From the NCBI RefSeq assembly GCF_001426945.1, contig NZ_LMFS01000001.1, forward strand, positions 1,391,757-1,455,756: a DNA stretch of 64,000 bases, in the 5' to 3' direction. The stretch is from Pseudolabrys sp. Root1462 (GTDB taxonomy: Bacteria > Pseudomonadota > Alphaproteobacteria > Rhizobiales > Xanthobacteraceae). The first letter of the stretch is position 1, and every line of letters begins with the position of its first letter. Made by a program: the position numbers and the translations under genes. Below are positions 34,162 through 45,094 of the stretch, one piece after another. The notes beneath the pieces are model-generated. The model ran no database searches. It was not told the origin of the DNA and worked only from the letters and a program-made list of their open reading frames with translations.

Positions 34162-35463
34162 ATGAACGTCGATCAGCTTCTCTACCGCCTGGCACTTGCG
34201 CTCGGCATCGGCCTGCTGGTCGGTCTCGAGCGCGGCTGGAAGACGCGGGATATGCAGCCGGGCTCGCGCGCCGCCGGCGTGCGCACCTTCACCTTGTGCG
34301 GTCTGCTCGGCGGCATCGTCGCGGCGCTGGCGCAGGCGATGGCCTCGCCGGTGGCGGCCGGCCTCGTGCTCGGCTTCGGCTTCGCCGTCTATGCCGCGAT
34401 CTTCGCGCTGCTCGAACGTGACGCCGACCGCGCCGCCGGCAGCTATTCGGCCACCACGATCATCGCCGGGCTTCTGACCTTCATGCTCGGCGCCTTCGCC
34501 GTCATCGGCGACATGCGCATCGCCGCGGCTGTGGCGGTGGCGGCGACCGGCATACTGGCGATCCGCTCGGAGATTCACGGCTGGATCAGCCGCATCACCT
34601 GGCCGGAGCTGCGCTCGGCGCTGGTGCTGCTGGCGATGACCTTCATCATCCTGCCGATCATTCCCGACACGACGGTCGGCGGCGCCAACGGCGTCAATCC
34701 GCGCGAAGTCTGGCTGATCGCCATTGTGCTCGCCGGCGTATCGTTCCTCGGTTATGCCGCGGTCAAGGTGCTGGGCTCCGAGCGCGGCATCCTGTTCGGC
34801 GCGCTGGCGGGCGGTCTGGTGTCATCGACCGCGGTGACGGTGACCAGTGCGCGACGTGCCACTGCGGGTGAAACAGCTCCGCGCCTGCTGGCGGCCGGCG
34901 TCGCGCTGGCGACGGTCGTGTCGTTCCTGCGCGTCATCGCGGTCGCCGCGGCGTTGCAGCCCATCTTGCTGCCGCTGATCGCACCGGCGCTGGTGTTCGC
35001 AGCGGTGGTCGCGGCCGGCTATGCCGTCGTCACCATCTACTGGCGCGGCGCCGCCGATGGCGGTCAGGTGTTGCCGGGCGCGTTCAGCAATCCGTTCAGC
35101 TTCTGGCCGGTGGTCGGCTTTGCCGTGCTGCTTGGCGCAGTCATTGTCGCCGGCCGGTTCATCGCCGAGACCTTCGGCGCCGGTGGTGCCTTCATCGGCG
35201 CGGCGGCGATCGGCCTTGCCGACGTCGATACGGTGACGGTGGCGATGAGCCGGCTGGTGCCGGCGCCGCTCAGTACGTTCAGCGCCAGCATGGCGATTCT
35301 GGTCGCCGTCGCCAGCAACACGGCCAGCAAGCTCGCCCTCGCCATCGCGCTCGGGCGAGGGCGCTTCGCCACGGAAGTGGCGGCCATGACGGTGCTGTGC
35401 TGGATCGCGGGCGCGCTTGGCCTGTGGGCGGCGGTCGCTGTGGGGTATTCCGTCCCGCATTGA
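34162..35463 (+). CDS. MgtC/SapB family protein with DUF4010
   Basis: This 433-residue protein has about 12 membrane helices. The N-terminal MgtC-like domain (YRLALALGIGLLVGLERGWKTRD, then AGVRTFTLCGLLGGIVAAL) is followed by a long DUF4010 domain (LPIIPDTTVGGANGVNPREVWLIAIVLAGVSFLGYAAVKVLG, AGGLVSSTAVTVTSARR). The family is linked to Mg2+ limitation and acid stress in pathogens. The function of this longer form is unknown. pccA begins 59 bases downstream and could be read through from it. Confidence 0.87.
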   Translation: MNVDQLLYRLALALGIGLLVGLERGWKTRDMQPGSRAAGVRTFTLCGLLGGIVAALAQAMASPVAAGLVLGFGFAVYAAIFALLERDADRAAGSYSATTIIAGLLTFMLGAFAVIGDMRIAAAVAVAATGILAIRSEIHGWISRITWPELRSALVLLAMTFIILPIIPDTTVGGANGVNPREVWLIAIVLAGVSFLGYAAVKVLGSERGILFGALAGGLVSSTAVTVTSARRATAGETAPRLLAAGVALATVVSFLRVIAVAAALQPILLPLIAPALVFAAVVAAGYAVVTIYWRGAADGGQVLPGAFSNPFSFWPVVGFAVLLGAVIVAGRFIAETFGAGGAFIGAAAIGLADVDTVTVAMSRLVPAPLSTFSASMAILVAVASNTASKLALAIALGRGRFATEVAAMTVLCWIAGALGLWAAVAVGYSVPH

Positions 35464-35522
35464 CATTTTATTGCAGTGCCGCAGAGTGCTCCGGTTCGGC
35501 CTGGCGGGGGAAATTCGGTTAC

Positions 35523-37541
<2,019 letters not shown>

Positions 37542-37595
37542 TTCTCAGTCCGGGGCGCTGCGCAGCGGCGAACCGGAATCCCGCGCGTTTCGCCG

Positions 37596-38900
37596 TTATT
37601 TCGTCGTGACATGCGCGCTGCGCAGGAAGCCCTTGGCCAGCGCGTGGTAGATGCCTTCCGGGCAGACCAGCCGCGAGCAGGCATAGGCGATGATCGACGC
37701 CGTCATCACCGGCACCACCATGGCGTGGTTGTCGGTCATCTCGGTGACAATGACGAATGCGGTGATCGGCGCCTGCACCACACCGGCGAAATAGGCGACC
37801 ATGCCAAGGATCATGATCGGCGCGATCGGCGCGCCGTGAAACAACTGCGCCACTTCGCTGCCGATGCCGGCGCCGACCGCAAGCGACGGCGCAAAGATGC
37901 CGCCGGGGATGCCGCTGACCGCGGTCAGCGCGGTCGCCAGAAGCTTCAGGATGCCGAAGCTGTGCGGCAGCGCGCTGCCGCTCTCGAGCGCAGCTTTGAC
38001 CTGCTGATAGCCAGTGCCGTACACCATGTCGCTGGACACGATACCACACAGTGCGACGCCCAGCCCGCAGAGTCCGGCGAGCAGCAGCGGCTGCTTCTTG
38101 AACGCGCCGCCGACGATGCCGGGAATGCCGCGCGCCATCGCGATGACGAAGCGGCTGAACAGCCCGCCGGCCAGGCCGCCGATCACGCCGCAGATCGGCA
38201 CGGCCAGCCAGTCAGTGCCATGTTGGAGCATCGTCTGCGTGCGGCCGAAATAGGTGTAGTCGCCGACCAACGCGAGCGTGGTGAGGCCGCCGGCGATCAC
38301 CGCCGAGATGATCAGACCGCTGGCGCGCGTCTCGAAACTGCGGCTCATCTCCTCGATACCGAAGACGATGCCGGCGAGCGGCGTGTTGAAGGCGGCGGCG
38401 ACGCCGGCGGCGGCGCCGGCCAGCACAAGGCCCGGCTGACGGCGCGGCGACATGCCGCCGACGGTGAACATGATCGAGGCGCCGACCTGGACGGTCGGTC
38501 CCTCGCGGCCCGACGAAGCGCCGCATAAAAGGCCGAGCAGCGTGAGCAGGATCTTGCCGACGGCGACCCGCATCGACACCAGGCGCTTGCGCGCGGCATA
38601 GTCGGTGAGCTGGCGCGCCGCGATCGCCTGCGGAATGCCGCTACCTTGCGAATTCGGGAAATATCGATTGGTCAGGAATACGGTGAGCATGAAGCCCAGC
38701 GGCGTCACCGCCAGCGAGGCATAACGCCAATGTCCGATCAGCAGCGCGAACAGGTGCTGCACCTGATCGGCCAGATAGGCGAGCAGCACCGCCGCACCGC
38801 CGACCATGACGCCGCCGGCGAGAAACAGGAAACGTCTTCGCCAACGCGCTGATGTGACCTTCAGGAGACGAAGGTGGCGGCTGGAGCGGATCAATTGCAT
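37596..38900 (-). CDS. ClC family chloride channel/transporter
   Basis: This 434-residue integral membrane protein has the ClC selectivity motifs in order: GSGIPQ (S107-type), GREGP with the gating glutamate, and GGIFAPSLAVGAGIG (the GxFxP motif), plus a conserved Tyr-containing region near the end. It exchanges Cl- for H+ or conducts Cl-. No CBS domains are attached, unlike some bacterial homologs. It is monocistronic, with pccA converging 54 bases away. Confidence 0.9.
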   Translation of the reverse strand: MQLIRSSRHLRLLKVTSARWRRRFLFLAGGVMVGGAAVLLAYLADQVQHLFALLIGHWRYASLAVTPLGFMLTVFLTNRYFPNSQGSGIPQAIAARQLTDYAARKRLVSMRVAVGKILLTLLGLLCGASSGREGPTVQVGASIMFTVGGMSPRRQPGLVLAGAAAGVAAAFNTPLAGIVFGIEEMSRSFETRASGLIISAVIAGGLTTLALVGDYTYFGRTQTMLQHGTDWLAVPICGVIGGLAGGLFSRFVIAMARGIPGIVGGAFKKQPLLLAGLCGLGVALCGIVSSDMVYGTGYQQVKAALESGSALPHSFGILKLLATALTAVSGIPGGIFAPSLAVGAGIGSEVAQLFHGAPIAPIMILGMVAYFAGVVQAPITAFVIVTEMTDNHAMVVPVMTASIIAYACSRLVCPEGIYHALAKGFLRSAHVTTK

Positions 38901-39069
38901 TGGCTGACACCGGATCGGACGAAAGGCTGACGGATTGGGCCCGGCGCGACCCTCAGGTGCTGTAGGTCAGCCTTCATGGCGAGGCAATAGCCAATTCTCT
39001 GGCCCCCGCGGCAGGAACCGTGCTTCGGCGGCGCGCGTTGAGCCGGTGATTTATCCGAGGGAGTTCGCC

Positions 39070-39360
39070 ATGCCGCCGACCCGCAAGCCGCGCCAGCAGC
39101 CCGATCTCGAGACCAACACCGCCCCCGACCTGATCGACGAGGATCGCCGCCGCGATCTGCCGGAGACGCGGCCGGACACGCTCGGTGAGCGCGCCGAACG
39201 CGGCGAGGAAGTCCCGGCCGGCGGCGGCTTCACGCCGACCGAAGATGGCGGCAATCCGCAGCACCCGGTGCATGACGAGGACGAAGAGGACATGATGCCG
39301 GAGGATTACGAGCGCGAGATCGACCGCCTGGATGGCGCCGTCGACAAGCGTATCCCCTGA
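39070..39360 (+). CDS. small acidic, probably disordered protein
   Basis: The 96-residue product is highly charged: a basic start (TRKPRQQP), repeated Asp/Glu/Arg runs (LIDEDRRRDLPETRPD), and an acidic HDEDEEDMMPEDYEREIDRLD end. It lacks hydrophobic core, signal peptide or membrane helix. GAGGGAG lies eight bases upstream of the ATG, which supports translation over an upstream-extended frame from 38935. I recognise no domain. Small proteins of this type occur in rhizobial genomes without known function. Confidence 0.6.
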   Translation: MPPTRKPRQQPDLETNTAPDLIDEDRRRDLPETRPDTLGERAERGEEVPAGGGFTPTEDGGNPQHPVHDEDEEDMMPEDYEREIDRLDGAVDKRIP

Positions 39361-39402
39361 GCGGGCTCTTCAGCGTCGACCTGTGTCTGGTATGCTGACG
39401 GC

Positions 39403-39864
39403 GTGACGCTCTATTTCGCCTACGGTTCGAACATGCACCGCGCCGCTATGGAGGCGCGCTGCCCGGCAGCCGCGGCCCTCGGGCCGGCGCGGCTTGAGGG
39501 CTATGAATTTTTCATCGGCATTGACGGCTGGGGTTCGGTGCGACGGATGCCGGGGCAGGTGGTGCACGGCGTCCTTTGGCGACTGACGCCGCGCAACCGT
39601 GCTGTGCTCGACGCCTACGAGCTGCTGCACCAGGGCTTATACAATGTGCGGATGCTGCCGGTTCGCCATGGCAGCCACACCACGCAGGCGATGGTCTATC
39701 TGTTGCGACGCGCTGCGAGCGGACGGCCCAAGCCGGGTTACGCCGAGATGTGCGCCAGCGCGGCCCGCGAATGGGGTTTGCCGCAGCGTCATGTCCGTGA
39801 CATCGGCCGCTGGTCAATCTCGCGCTGGACCGGCAGCCGCCGGATGGCCGGGGGAGAGGCGTGA
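39403..39864 (+). CDS. gamma-glutamylcyclotransferase-like (AIG2/GGCT) protein
   Basis: The 153-residue protein starts at a GTG and has the GGCT fold signature LYFAYGSNMHRAAM and the catalytic-acid segment LDAYELLHQGLYNVR, with the Glu in the expected position. The family converts gamma-glutamyl compounds to 5-oxoproline, although many bacterial members have other substrates. The acylphosphatase gene starts one base after its stop, so they are almost certainly co-translated. Confidence 0.82.
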   Translation: MTLYFAYGSNMHRAAMEARCPAAAALGPARLEGYEFFIGIDGWGSVRRMPGQVVHGVLWRLTPRNRAVLDAYELLHQGLYNVRMLPVRHGSHTTQAMVYLLRRAASGRPKPGYAEMCASAAREWGLPQRHVRDIGRWSISRWTGSRRMAGGEA

Positions 39865-39865
39865 G

Positions 39866-40168
39866 ATGATCGAAGAGGTCGTTGTCCATCTCATCGTCCA
39901 CGGCCGTGTGCAGGGTGTCGGCTATCGCGCCTTCGTCGAACGTGAAGCGACACGGCGCGACCTGCAGGGTTGGGTGCGCAACTGCGCCGATGGCACGGTC
40001 GAGGCGTTGCTGACCGGCAATGCCGCGGTGGTCGAGGACATGATCGCTGCCTGCCGCCGCGGCCCCTTCGGCGCGCGTGTCGATGCCATCGAGCGCGCGC
40101 CGGGCCACGCTTCCGCCTTGAAGGACCGCCGGCCGGGTCAGGCGTTCTCGGTGCTGCCGACAATTTGA
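39866..40168 (+). CDS. acyP: acylphosphatase
   Basis: The 100-residue enzyme hydrolyses carboxyl-phosphate bonds such as acetyl phosphate or carbamoyl phosphate. The phosphate-binding loop and catalytic Arg lie in HGRVQGVGYRAFV and the catalytic Asn in GWVRNCADGTVEALL. The start at 39866 is one base after the GGCT-like stop. The last 31 bases overlap the convergent PepSY gene. Confidence 0.92.
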   Translation: MIEEVVVHLIVHGRVQGVGYRAFVEREATRRDLQGWVRNCADGTVEALLTGNAAVVEDMIAACRRGPFGARVDAIERAPGHASALKDRRPGQAFSVLPTI

Positions 40169-41064
40169 ACGCGCGCCGGGCGCGGCTGGCGTTTTCGGAA
40201 TTGCCGGCGACCCCACAGCCACAGCCCGGTGCTCAGCAGGATCACCAGCGCCGCCGAGGTGATGACGTTCAGCATCGGCGCGATCATGCCGCTCCAGTTG
40301 CCTTCGTGAAGGAGCCGCGGCCAGTTGCGCTCGAACGGCTTGAGGCCGTCACGCCCTACCGCGAACACGCGCATCTCGCCATTGTCGTTGACGCGCGCGG
40401 CCAGCGTGCCGCCGAGCGGCCGGATCCAGGTCACCTGGCCGAGGTCGTATTGCGCGCCGACGATGCGGAGCGCTTCGCTCAGCGCCACCGGCGGTCCGGC
40501 GGCGCGGGCCGGCGGCCCAGTGAATGTGATGCCGAAAGCGAGTGCCAGACCGGTCAGCGGGGACAGGATCAGGAGCGGCAGCACGAACCAGCCGGCCGCC
40601 TTGTGCCAGCCCGACACAGTGTTGCGAATGCGCGGCCAGCCCATCAGCACGCCGAGCAGGATCATCATCAGCATGGCGATGGTCGAAACCGTCACCACCC
40701 AACGCAGATCGTAGATGAAATGCTCGTGCATGCGCCGCGCGCTGCCGAACATCGTTGCCAGCGCGCCCGGTGCGGCGACGCGTTCGTTGCGCGCCAGATC
40801 GATCGTCATCTGCTGCCCGCGTTGCGCACCGCCGATCGACAATGTGCCGTCATGGCCGCGCACGACGATTGACCGCGCCCTGCCGTCGGGGTCGTGCTTG
40901 GCCAGCGCCGCGCCCACCGAGCTCGGCGTTACGGCCGGGCTGTTCACGCCCATCGCCATCGGCTCGAACGAAAGGATCAACCCGGTGACGATGACGACGG
41001 CGAACGGTATCGACAAGATCACGGCGATCCAGCGGTGAAAACGCAACAGCCAGAATTTGAGCAT
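40138..41064 (-). CDS. PepSY-associated membrane protein
   Basis: The 308-residue protein has four membrane helices with the pattern KFWLLRFHRWIAVILSIPFAVVIVTGLILSFEP, DLRWVVTVSTIAMLMMILLGVLMGWPRIR, GWHKAAGWFVLPLLILSPLTGLALAFG and SGMIAPMLNVITSAALVILLSTGLWLWGRR. Conserved His residues in RFHRW, HEHF and GWHK are those of the PepSY_TM family, often ferric-siderophore or haem-related reductases. The ATG at 41064 (MLKFWLL) follows a GAGG. A TTG at 41079 is possible. The redox role is inferred. Confidence 0.82.
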   Translation of the reverse strand: MLKFWLLRFHRWIAVILSIPFAVVIVTGLILSFEPMAMGVNSPAVTPSSVGAALAKHDPDGRARSIVVRGHDGTLSIGGAQRGQQMTIDLARNERVAAPGALATMFGSARRMHEHFIYDLRWVVTVSTIAMLMMILLGVLMGWPRIRNTVSGWHKAAGWFVLPLLILSPLTGLALAFGITFTGPPARAAGPPVALSEALRIVGAQYDLGQVTWIRPLGGTLAARVNDNGEMRVFAVGRDGLKPFERNWPRLLHEGNWSGMIAPMLNVITSAALVILLSTGLWLWGRRQFRKRQPRPARVQIVGSTENA

Positions 41065-41167
41065 GATGACGTACCTCAAGAAGACTCGTCTGCTTGAGTA
41101 ACGCTAGGCGCAGCGAAATCCTGCGGCTTGATCTCACGCAAGAGATAGCTGTCATGTCGCGATTGCC

Positions 41168-42034
41168 CTAACGGGATACGCTTCTGCCGCGAAATACCGC
41201 CGCGAGCGCGCGCAGCAACGCGTTCGCGCGGGCATCGACGGTGCGGGCGTAAAGCACCACGCTCGATCTACCGAGCGAGGGCAGCTTGAGGCTCGCGCCG
41301 ACATCCATGAGCCCCGGTGGCGCGATGCGGTCAGCGAGCGGCGCAACGGCGAGGCCGGCTTCGACCGCCGCTGTGATGGCGGTGACGCCGCCGCCGGTAA
41401 AGGCCTCGACCCAATCAACCTTCGCCTTGTCGAGCGTGCGGATCGCATGATTGCGCACGCCGCACGGCGCCGCCAGCATCGCGAGGCGGAGCGGTTCGCC
41501 GGGCCGTTGACGAAAACTCGGTGCCGCGAACCAGCCGAAGGCATCTTCGACGAGTGTCTCGCCGCCGCGACGATGACGCTCACGCCGCACGACGACGGCG
41601 TCGAGTTTGCCGGCCTCGAACGCATCGACGAGATCGCCGGAGAGACCGATGCGAACGTCAAGCCGCAGAGTGCTGTCGAAGCCGGCAATGCGCGCGATCA
41701 GCGGTGTGAGGTCGGGGCCCGCCACGTGATCGCTGAAACCGATGGTGAGGCGGCGCGTCTGCGACTCGCCCGGATGCAGCGCGCGGTCATGGGCGGCGAG
41801 CAGGTCGCGCGCGCGGGCAAGAAAGGTCGTGCCGTGTTCGGTAAGCCGCACCGAGCGCGGCGTGCGCTCGACCAGTTTGTGTCCGAGCCGGTCTTCCAGT
41901 CGCTTCAGCTTCAAGCTGATCGCCGACTGCGTCATGCCGACCGTTTGCGCGGCGCGGGTAAAGCTCGCCAGATCGGCAATCAGGGTAAAGGCGCGCACGG
42001 CGTCGATATCGAGCGCGGGAGCATGATTTATCAT
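41168..42034 (-). CDS. LysR family transcriptional regulator
   Basis: The predicted 288-residue regulator has the winged HTH in residues 10-60 (AVRAFTLIADLASFTRAAQTVGMTQSAISLKLKRLEDRLG) and a LysR effector domain. Several starts are possible: the ATG at 42034 chosen here or a GTG at 42052. Both fall in a region of tandem TTATCA repeats that may be operator DNA. It is divergent from the tautomerase gene at 42122 and is its likely regulator. Confidence 0.85.
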   Translation of the reverse strand: MINHAPALDIDAVRAFTLIADLASFTRAAQTVGMTQSAISLKLKRLEDRLGHKLVERTPRSVRLTEHGTTFLARARDLLAAHDRALHPGESQTRRLTIGFSDHVAGPDLTPLIARIAGFDSTLRLDVRIGLSGDLVDAFEAGKLDAVVVRRERHRRGGETLVEDAFGWFAAPSFRQRPGEPLRLAMLAAPCGVRNHAIRTLDKAKVDWVEAFTGGGVTAITAAVEAGLAVAPLADRIAPPGLMDVGASLKLPSLGRSSVVLYARTVDARANALLRALAAVFRGRSVSR

Positions 42035-42075
42035 CGTTATCACTGTTATCACGAGTCATGACGTTTATAAATCAT
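42023..42075. promoter_or_regulatory. inverted and tandem repeats, candidate LysR operator
   Basis: Perfect 9-base arms atgatttat (42023-42031) and ataaatcat (42067-42075) are 35 bases apart. Between and overlapping them are three tandem 9-mers, ttatcatcg, ttatcactg and ttatcacga (42028-42054). The layout parallels the repeat at 12345-12401 beside another LysR gene. Confidence 0.55.
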
Positions 42076-42121
42076 AGCCACGACGCTAGATGTCGTCCAT
42101 CGCATTCGATGGAGAACGCCC

Positions 42122-42547
42122 ATGCCCCTGATCACCGTGACGCTGTCGAGCCCGCACCCGAAAATGCCTGCCAAGGCGGCGGTCGCCGCCGAGGTCAGCC
42201 GCCTGTCCTCGACCATCCTGCACAAGGACCCGAAGGTGACCGCCATCATCGTCACCACCGTGCCGCCGGAGGACTGGTTCTGCGGCAGCCGGTCGCTCGC
42301 CGAACAGAAGCTCGCCAGCGTGTGGCTCGATATTCACATCACCGACGGCACCAACACCAAGGATGAGAAGGCGGCCTTCATCGCCGAGACCTACGCGGCC
42401 TTCGGCCGGCTGCTGGGTCCGCTGCATGAGGAGAGTTATGTGCACGTCCACGACGTGCGCGACGACGCTTACGGCTTCGGCGGGCTGACGCAGGGCCGGC
42501 GCTATATCGCGCGTCAGCTCGCGGTGTCTGGCTCTCGCGCCGCCTGA
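42122..42547 (+). CDS. tautomerase family protein (4-oxalocrotonate tautomerase-like)
   Basis: The 141-residue protein starts MPLITVTLS, so Pro2 can be the catalytic N-terminal amine after Met removal, as in tautomerases. The length, about twice a 4-OT monomer, and features such as [21 protein letters not shown]-like C-terminal loops match the larger MSAD/cis-CaaD-type members (the actual text is [17 protein letters not shown]). Ligands and reaction are unknown. It faces the LysR gene across the repeats at 42023-42075. Its last 34 bases overlap the convergent lipB. Confidence 0.8.
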   Translation: MPLITVTLSSPHPKMPAKAAVAAEVSRLSSTILHKDPKVTAIIVTTVPPEDWFCGSRSLAEQKLASVWLDIHITDGTNTKDEKAAFIAETYAAFGRLLGPLHEESYVHVHDVRDDAYGFGGLTQGRRYIARQLAVSGSRAA

Positions 42548-43251
42548 GCATCGGCGGTGGCGCCGAACAGCTCTTCAAACGCCTGCCGGAAACTCATGTC
42601 GAATTCCGGCAGGCTCACCGTGTGGCCAAGATCCGCCAGGCTGGTGACGCCGTAGCGCTGCACGCTGACGCCGCAGGGTACGATACCGCCGAAGTGGGAG
42701 AGGTTGGGTTCGACGTTGATGGCGACGCCATGCAACGTCACCCAGCGCGACACGCGGATGCCGAGCGCGGCGATCTTGTCCTCGAAGCCGTCGCCCTTGT
42801 CCGGCCGCTTCACCCAGACGCCGATGCGGTCCTCGCGGCGCTCGCCGCGGACGTTGAAGGCGGCCAGCGTGCGAATGATCCATTCCTCGAGCGAGGCGAC
42901 GAAGCGCCGCACGTCCGGTCCGCGCCGCCGCAGATCGAGCATGACGTAGCCAACCCGCTGGCCGGGGCCGTGATAGGTCATCTGGCCGCCGCGACCCGAA
43001 TCGAACACCGGGAACCGCGCCTCCAGCACGTCCGCGCGGTTCGCGGAGGTGCCGGCGGTGTAAAGCGGCGGGTGTTCGACCAGCCAGACCAGCTCGGGGG
43101 CGTCGCCGCGCGCGATCGCCGCGGCGCGGGCTTCCATGAAGGCCACGGCGTCCGGATAGGGCGTCAGGCCGTCGGAAATCAGCCATTCCACCGGTGGCGC
43201 GCCGGCCGGCGCCGGCATCCCGGTTTTGAGTTCGTCGCGCACGTTAATCAC
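42514..43251 (-). CDS. lipB: octanoyl-[ACP]:protein N-octanoyltransferase
   Basis: The 245-residue enzyme moves octanoyl groups from acyl carrier protein to lipoyl domains, the first step of lipoate assembly for 2-oxoacid dehydrogenases and the glycine cleavage system. The acyl-binding segment [44 protein letters not shown], the catalytic Lys in DKIAALGIR and the catalytic Cys in [17 protein letters not shown] are all present. The annotated start is a GTG at 43251. An ATG at 43218 gives a protein 11 residues shorter and is also reasonable. Confidence 0.93.
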   Translation of the reverse strand: MINVRDELKTGMPAPAGAPPVEWLISDGLTPYPDAVAFMEARAAAIARGDAPELVWLVEHPPLYTAGTSANRADVLEARFPVFDSGRGGQMTYHGPGQRVGYVMLDLRRRGPDVRRFVASLEEWIIRTLAAFNVRGERREDRIGVWVKRPDKGDGFEDKIAALGIRVSRWVTLHGVAINVEPNLSHFGGIVPCGVSVQRYGVTSLADLGHTVSLPEFDMSFRQAFEELFGATADAQAAREPDTAS

Positions 43252-43265
43252 CGGTTAACCATAGC

Positions 43266-43565
43266 ATGGTGACCTCAGGGTACCCGGCCATTGGGGGGCG
43301 GGCGTCACAGGAATTTGGGAACTTGGCCACATTCAACAAGGTTTCGGTCGACATTACTGTCGTGCTTGGCACGACCACCATGCCGATCCATCAGGTGCTC
43401 CGGCTCGGCCGCGGCGCCATCATCGAACTCGACGCCAGCGAGGACGACGCCGTCAAGGTTTTGGCCAACAACCTGCCGGTGGCGCAGGGAACGGTGGTGG
43501 TCAATGGCAACCGCATCGCCGTCGAAGTCGGCGAATTGCTGCCGCGCGCGCCGGACATGCGCTGA
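43266..43565 (+). CDS. FliN-like (SpoA domain) flagellar motor switch protein
   Basis: The 99-residue product is almost wholly a FliN C-terminal SpoA domain: FNKVSVDITVVLGTTTMPIHQVLRLGRGAIIELDASEDDAVKVLANNLPVAQGTVVVNGNRIAVEVGELLPR, with the GRGAIIELD and V-NG-IAVGE-like landmarks. In the motor switch FliN forms tetramers with FliM and FliG. No other flagellar or type III secretion gene lies in the window. The start may be the ATG at 43266 or a later codon near 43324. Neighbours are lipB and a tRNA gene. Confidence 0.8.
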   Translation: MVTSGYPAIGGRASQEFGNLATFNKVSVDITVVLGTTTMPIHQVLRLGRGAIIELDASEDDAVKVLANNLPVAQGTVVVNGNRIAVEVGELLPRAPDMR

Positions 43566-43610
43566 TTCCGGCTGCTGTCGTAACGGCTTGAGAGCCTGAG
43601 GAAAATCCCC

Positions 43611-43625
43611 TCCGGCCAGGCCGGA
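43611..43625. terminator. weak hairpin after FliN-like gene
   Basis: The perfect palindrome tccggccaggccgga has seven-base arms, 46 bases after the stop. No T run follows on the plus strand. Confidence 0.35.
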
Positions 43626-43718
43626 AAGGCGCCTCGGGTCTTGTATGGCTAATCCCTATTTGTTAGAGGGTGCGCCGCTGAGCGCGGTTCATGGGGTTCA
43701 TGACCGAGGTTCAGGTTT

Positions 43719-43803
43719 GCGGCCGTGGCGGAATTGGTAGACGCACTGCCTTGAGGTGGCAGCGGGTAAAACCGTGGAAGTTCGAGTCTTCTCGGCCGCA
43801 CCA
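43719..43803 (+). tRNA. tRNA-Leu (anticodon GAG), CCA encoded
   Basis: The acceptor arms gcggccg and cggccgc pair fully. The D region ggcggaattggtagacgc is followed by the anticodon arm ctgcc-ttgaggt-ggcag with GAG at the centre. A class II variable arm (cgggtaaaaccgtg) and the T arm with gttcgagtc follow, ending in an encoded cca. It reads CUC (and wobble CUU) leucine codons. Confidence 0.97.
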
Positions 43804-43863
43804 ATTTGACCGGTTTTCGAAACCGGTGACATGCCCTGAAAATCCGATCACCCGGCAGCCGGC

Positions 43864-44796
43864 CTAGCTTCGTGCGGCCGGTCGGCTGGGCTTGAGGCGC
43901 TGATAACCGGCGCGGATCTGCTGGCGCAGCCAATCCTGGCGGGCGTCGCGGTCATTTCTGGCGTGCCAGACCATGTAGGTCGAAATCGTCCCCACGTTGA
44001 TCGGTACCGGGCGCTTCATCAGCTTGTAAGAGGAGGTGAATGCGTCCGCAGCAAGCTGGGTGAAGACGCCGATCAGGTCGCTCGACGCCAGCAATTGCGG
44101 CACCGCTGAGAAGCTGGAAACGATGGTCTGGGCGCGACGCTTCTTGCCGTGGCGCTGCAACAGATCGTCGAAGATCGCCGAGGTGCGGCCGCGGCCCGTC
44201 ACGACGAGATGCGGATGGCTCAGCACCGCGTCGATCGTGAATTTCGTCTGCGTGACCGGGTGGTCGGGTCGGAATACGCAGAATAGCCGCTCCGCGCGCA
44301 GCACCTCGTGGCGGCAGTGACGCGGAATCTCGTCGAACCAGCCGAGGCCGACATCCGTTTCCTCGTTCTCGAGCAAACGAATCGCCTCCGACCGCGCCGC
44401 GGTGATGATCTGCACGTCCATGGCGGGCGCCGATTGGCGGATGCGTGCGAGCAGAGGCGGCAGCACCGCGAGATTGAGACGGTCCGGCATGCTGATCCTG
44501 AACATGCCGCGGTCCACCATGGGATCGAAGCCATCCTGGTGAAATAGCGACTTGGCGGTCAGGGCCAGCACTTCCTGAACCGACGCGCGCAGCATCTCGG
44601 CGCGCGGCGTCGGCATCATGCCCTTGCCGGTCGGCACCAGCAGATCGTCGCCGAGCAGCTTGCGCAGCCGCGACAGCGAATTGCTCACCGCTGGCTGCGT
44701 GCGACCCAGCCGTTTGGCCGCGCGAGTCACGCTGCGCTCGTCGATCAGCGCCTCGAGAACACGGAGTAGATTGAGGTCGAAGGTTTGCAGGGACAT
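43864..44796 (-). CDS. LysR family regulator (NodD/NahR-like subgroup)
   Basis: The 310-residue regulator begins MSLQTFDLNLLRVLEALIDERSVTRAAKRLGRTQPAVSNSLSRLRKLLGDDLL, the typical start of the NodD/NahR/LinR subgroup. A GTG at 44814 is a weaker alternative start. The effector domain follows, with PATPRAEML-like linking and VWHARNDRDARQDWLRQQIR at the end. It is divergent from the ABC importer operon that starts at 45095, with 298 bases between the start codons, so the importer is its most likely target. Confidence 0.88.
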   Translation of the reverse strand: MSLQTFDLNLLRVLEALIDERSVTRAAKRLGRTQPAVSNSLSRLRKLLGDDLLVPTGKGMMPTPRAEMLRASVQEVLALTAKSLFHQDGFDPMVDRGMFRISMPDRLNLAVLPPLLARIRQSAPAMDVQIITAARSEAIRLLENEETDVGLGWFDEIPRHCRHEVLRAERLFCVFRPDHPVTQTKFTIDAVLSHPHLVVTGRGRTSAIFDDLLQRHGKKRRAQTIVSSFSAVPQLLASSDLIGVFTQLAADAFTSSYKLMKRPVPINVGTISTYMVWHARNDRDARQDWLRQQIRAGYQRLKPSRPAARS

Positions 44797-45094
44797 GACA
44801 CTTGCGCTATTCACTGGATTTATGGATCGTATTTACACTATCGATTAGGAAAATAGCTAGTCGTCGGCTTAGTGAAGGGTTCGGTGCGGCTCGGCGGGCT
44901 GGAGTAGGCGGCGCATTAACGCAGCGTCATACCGGTTTGGCGCGCGAGGCTTCGCCTAAGGGAGCGTCGCGGAGCCTTCGCCAAAAGAGTAGTGTGGGAG
45001 AAGCGCTAATTCACTCGGAGCTTGAATACGCGGTTCATGCCGCGTAGGCGAAAGCACCGCAAAAGACACCAAGGGTAAAAAGAGGAGGAGGCGT
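44797..45094. other. divergent control region, LysR / ABC importer operon
   Basis: Almost 300 bases without a gene. The part near the LysR start is AT-rich (gtatttacactatcgattagg). A palindrome acgcgg-ttcatg-ccgcgt lies at 45028-45045, about 50 bases before the importer start, and a strong ribosome site agaggaggagg precedes ATG 45095. Confidence 0.5.
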
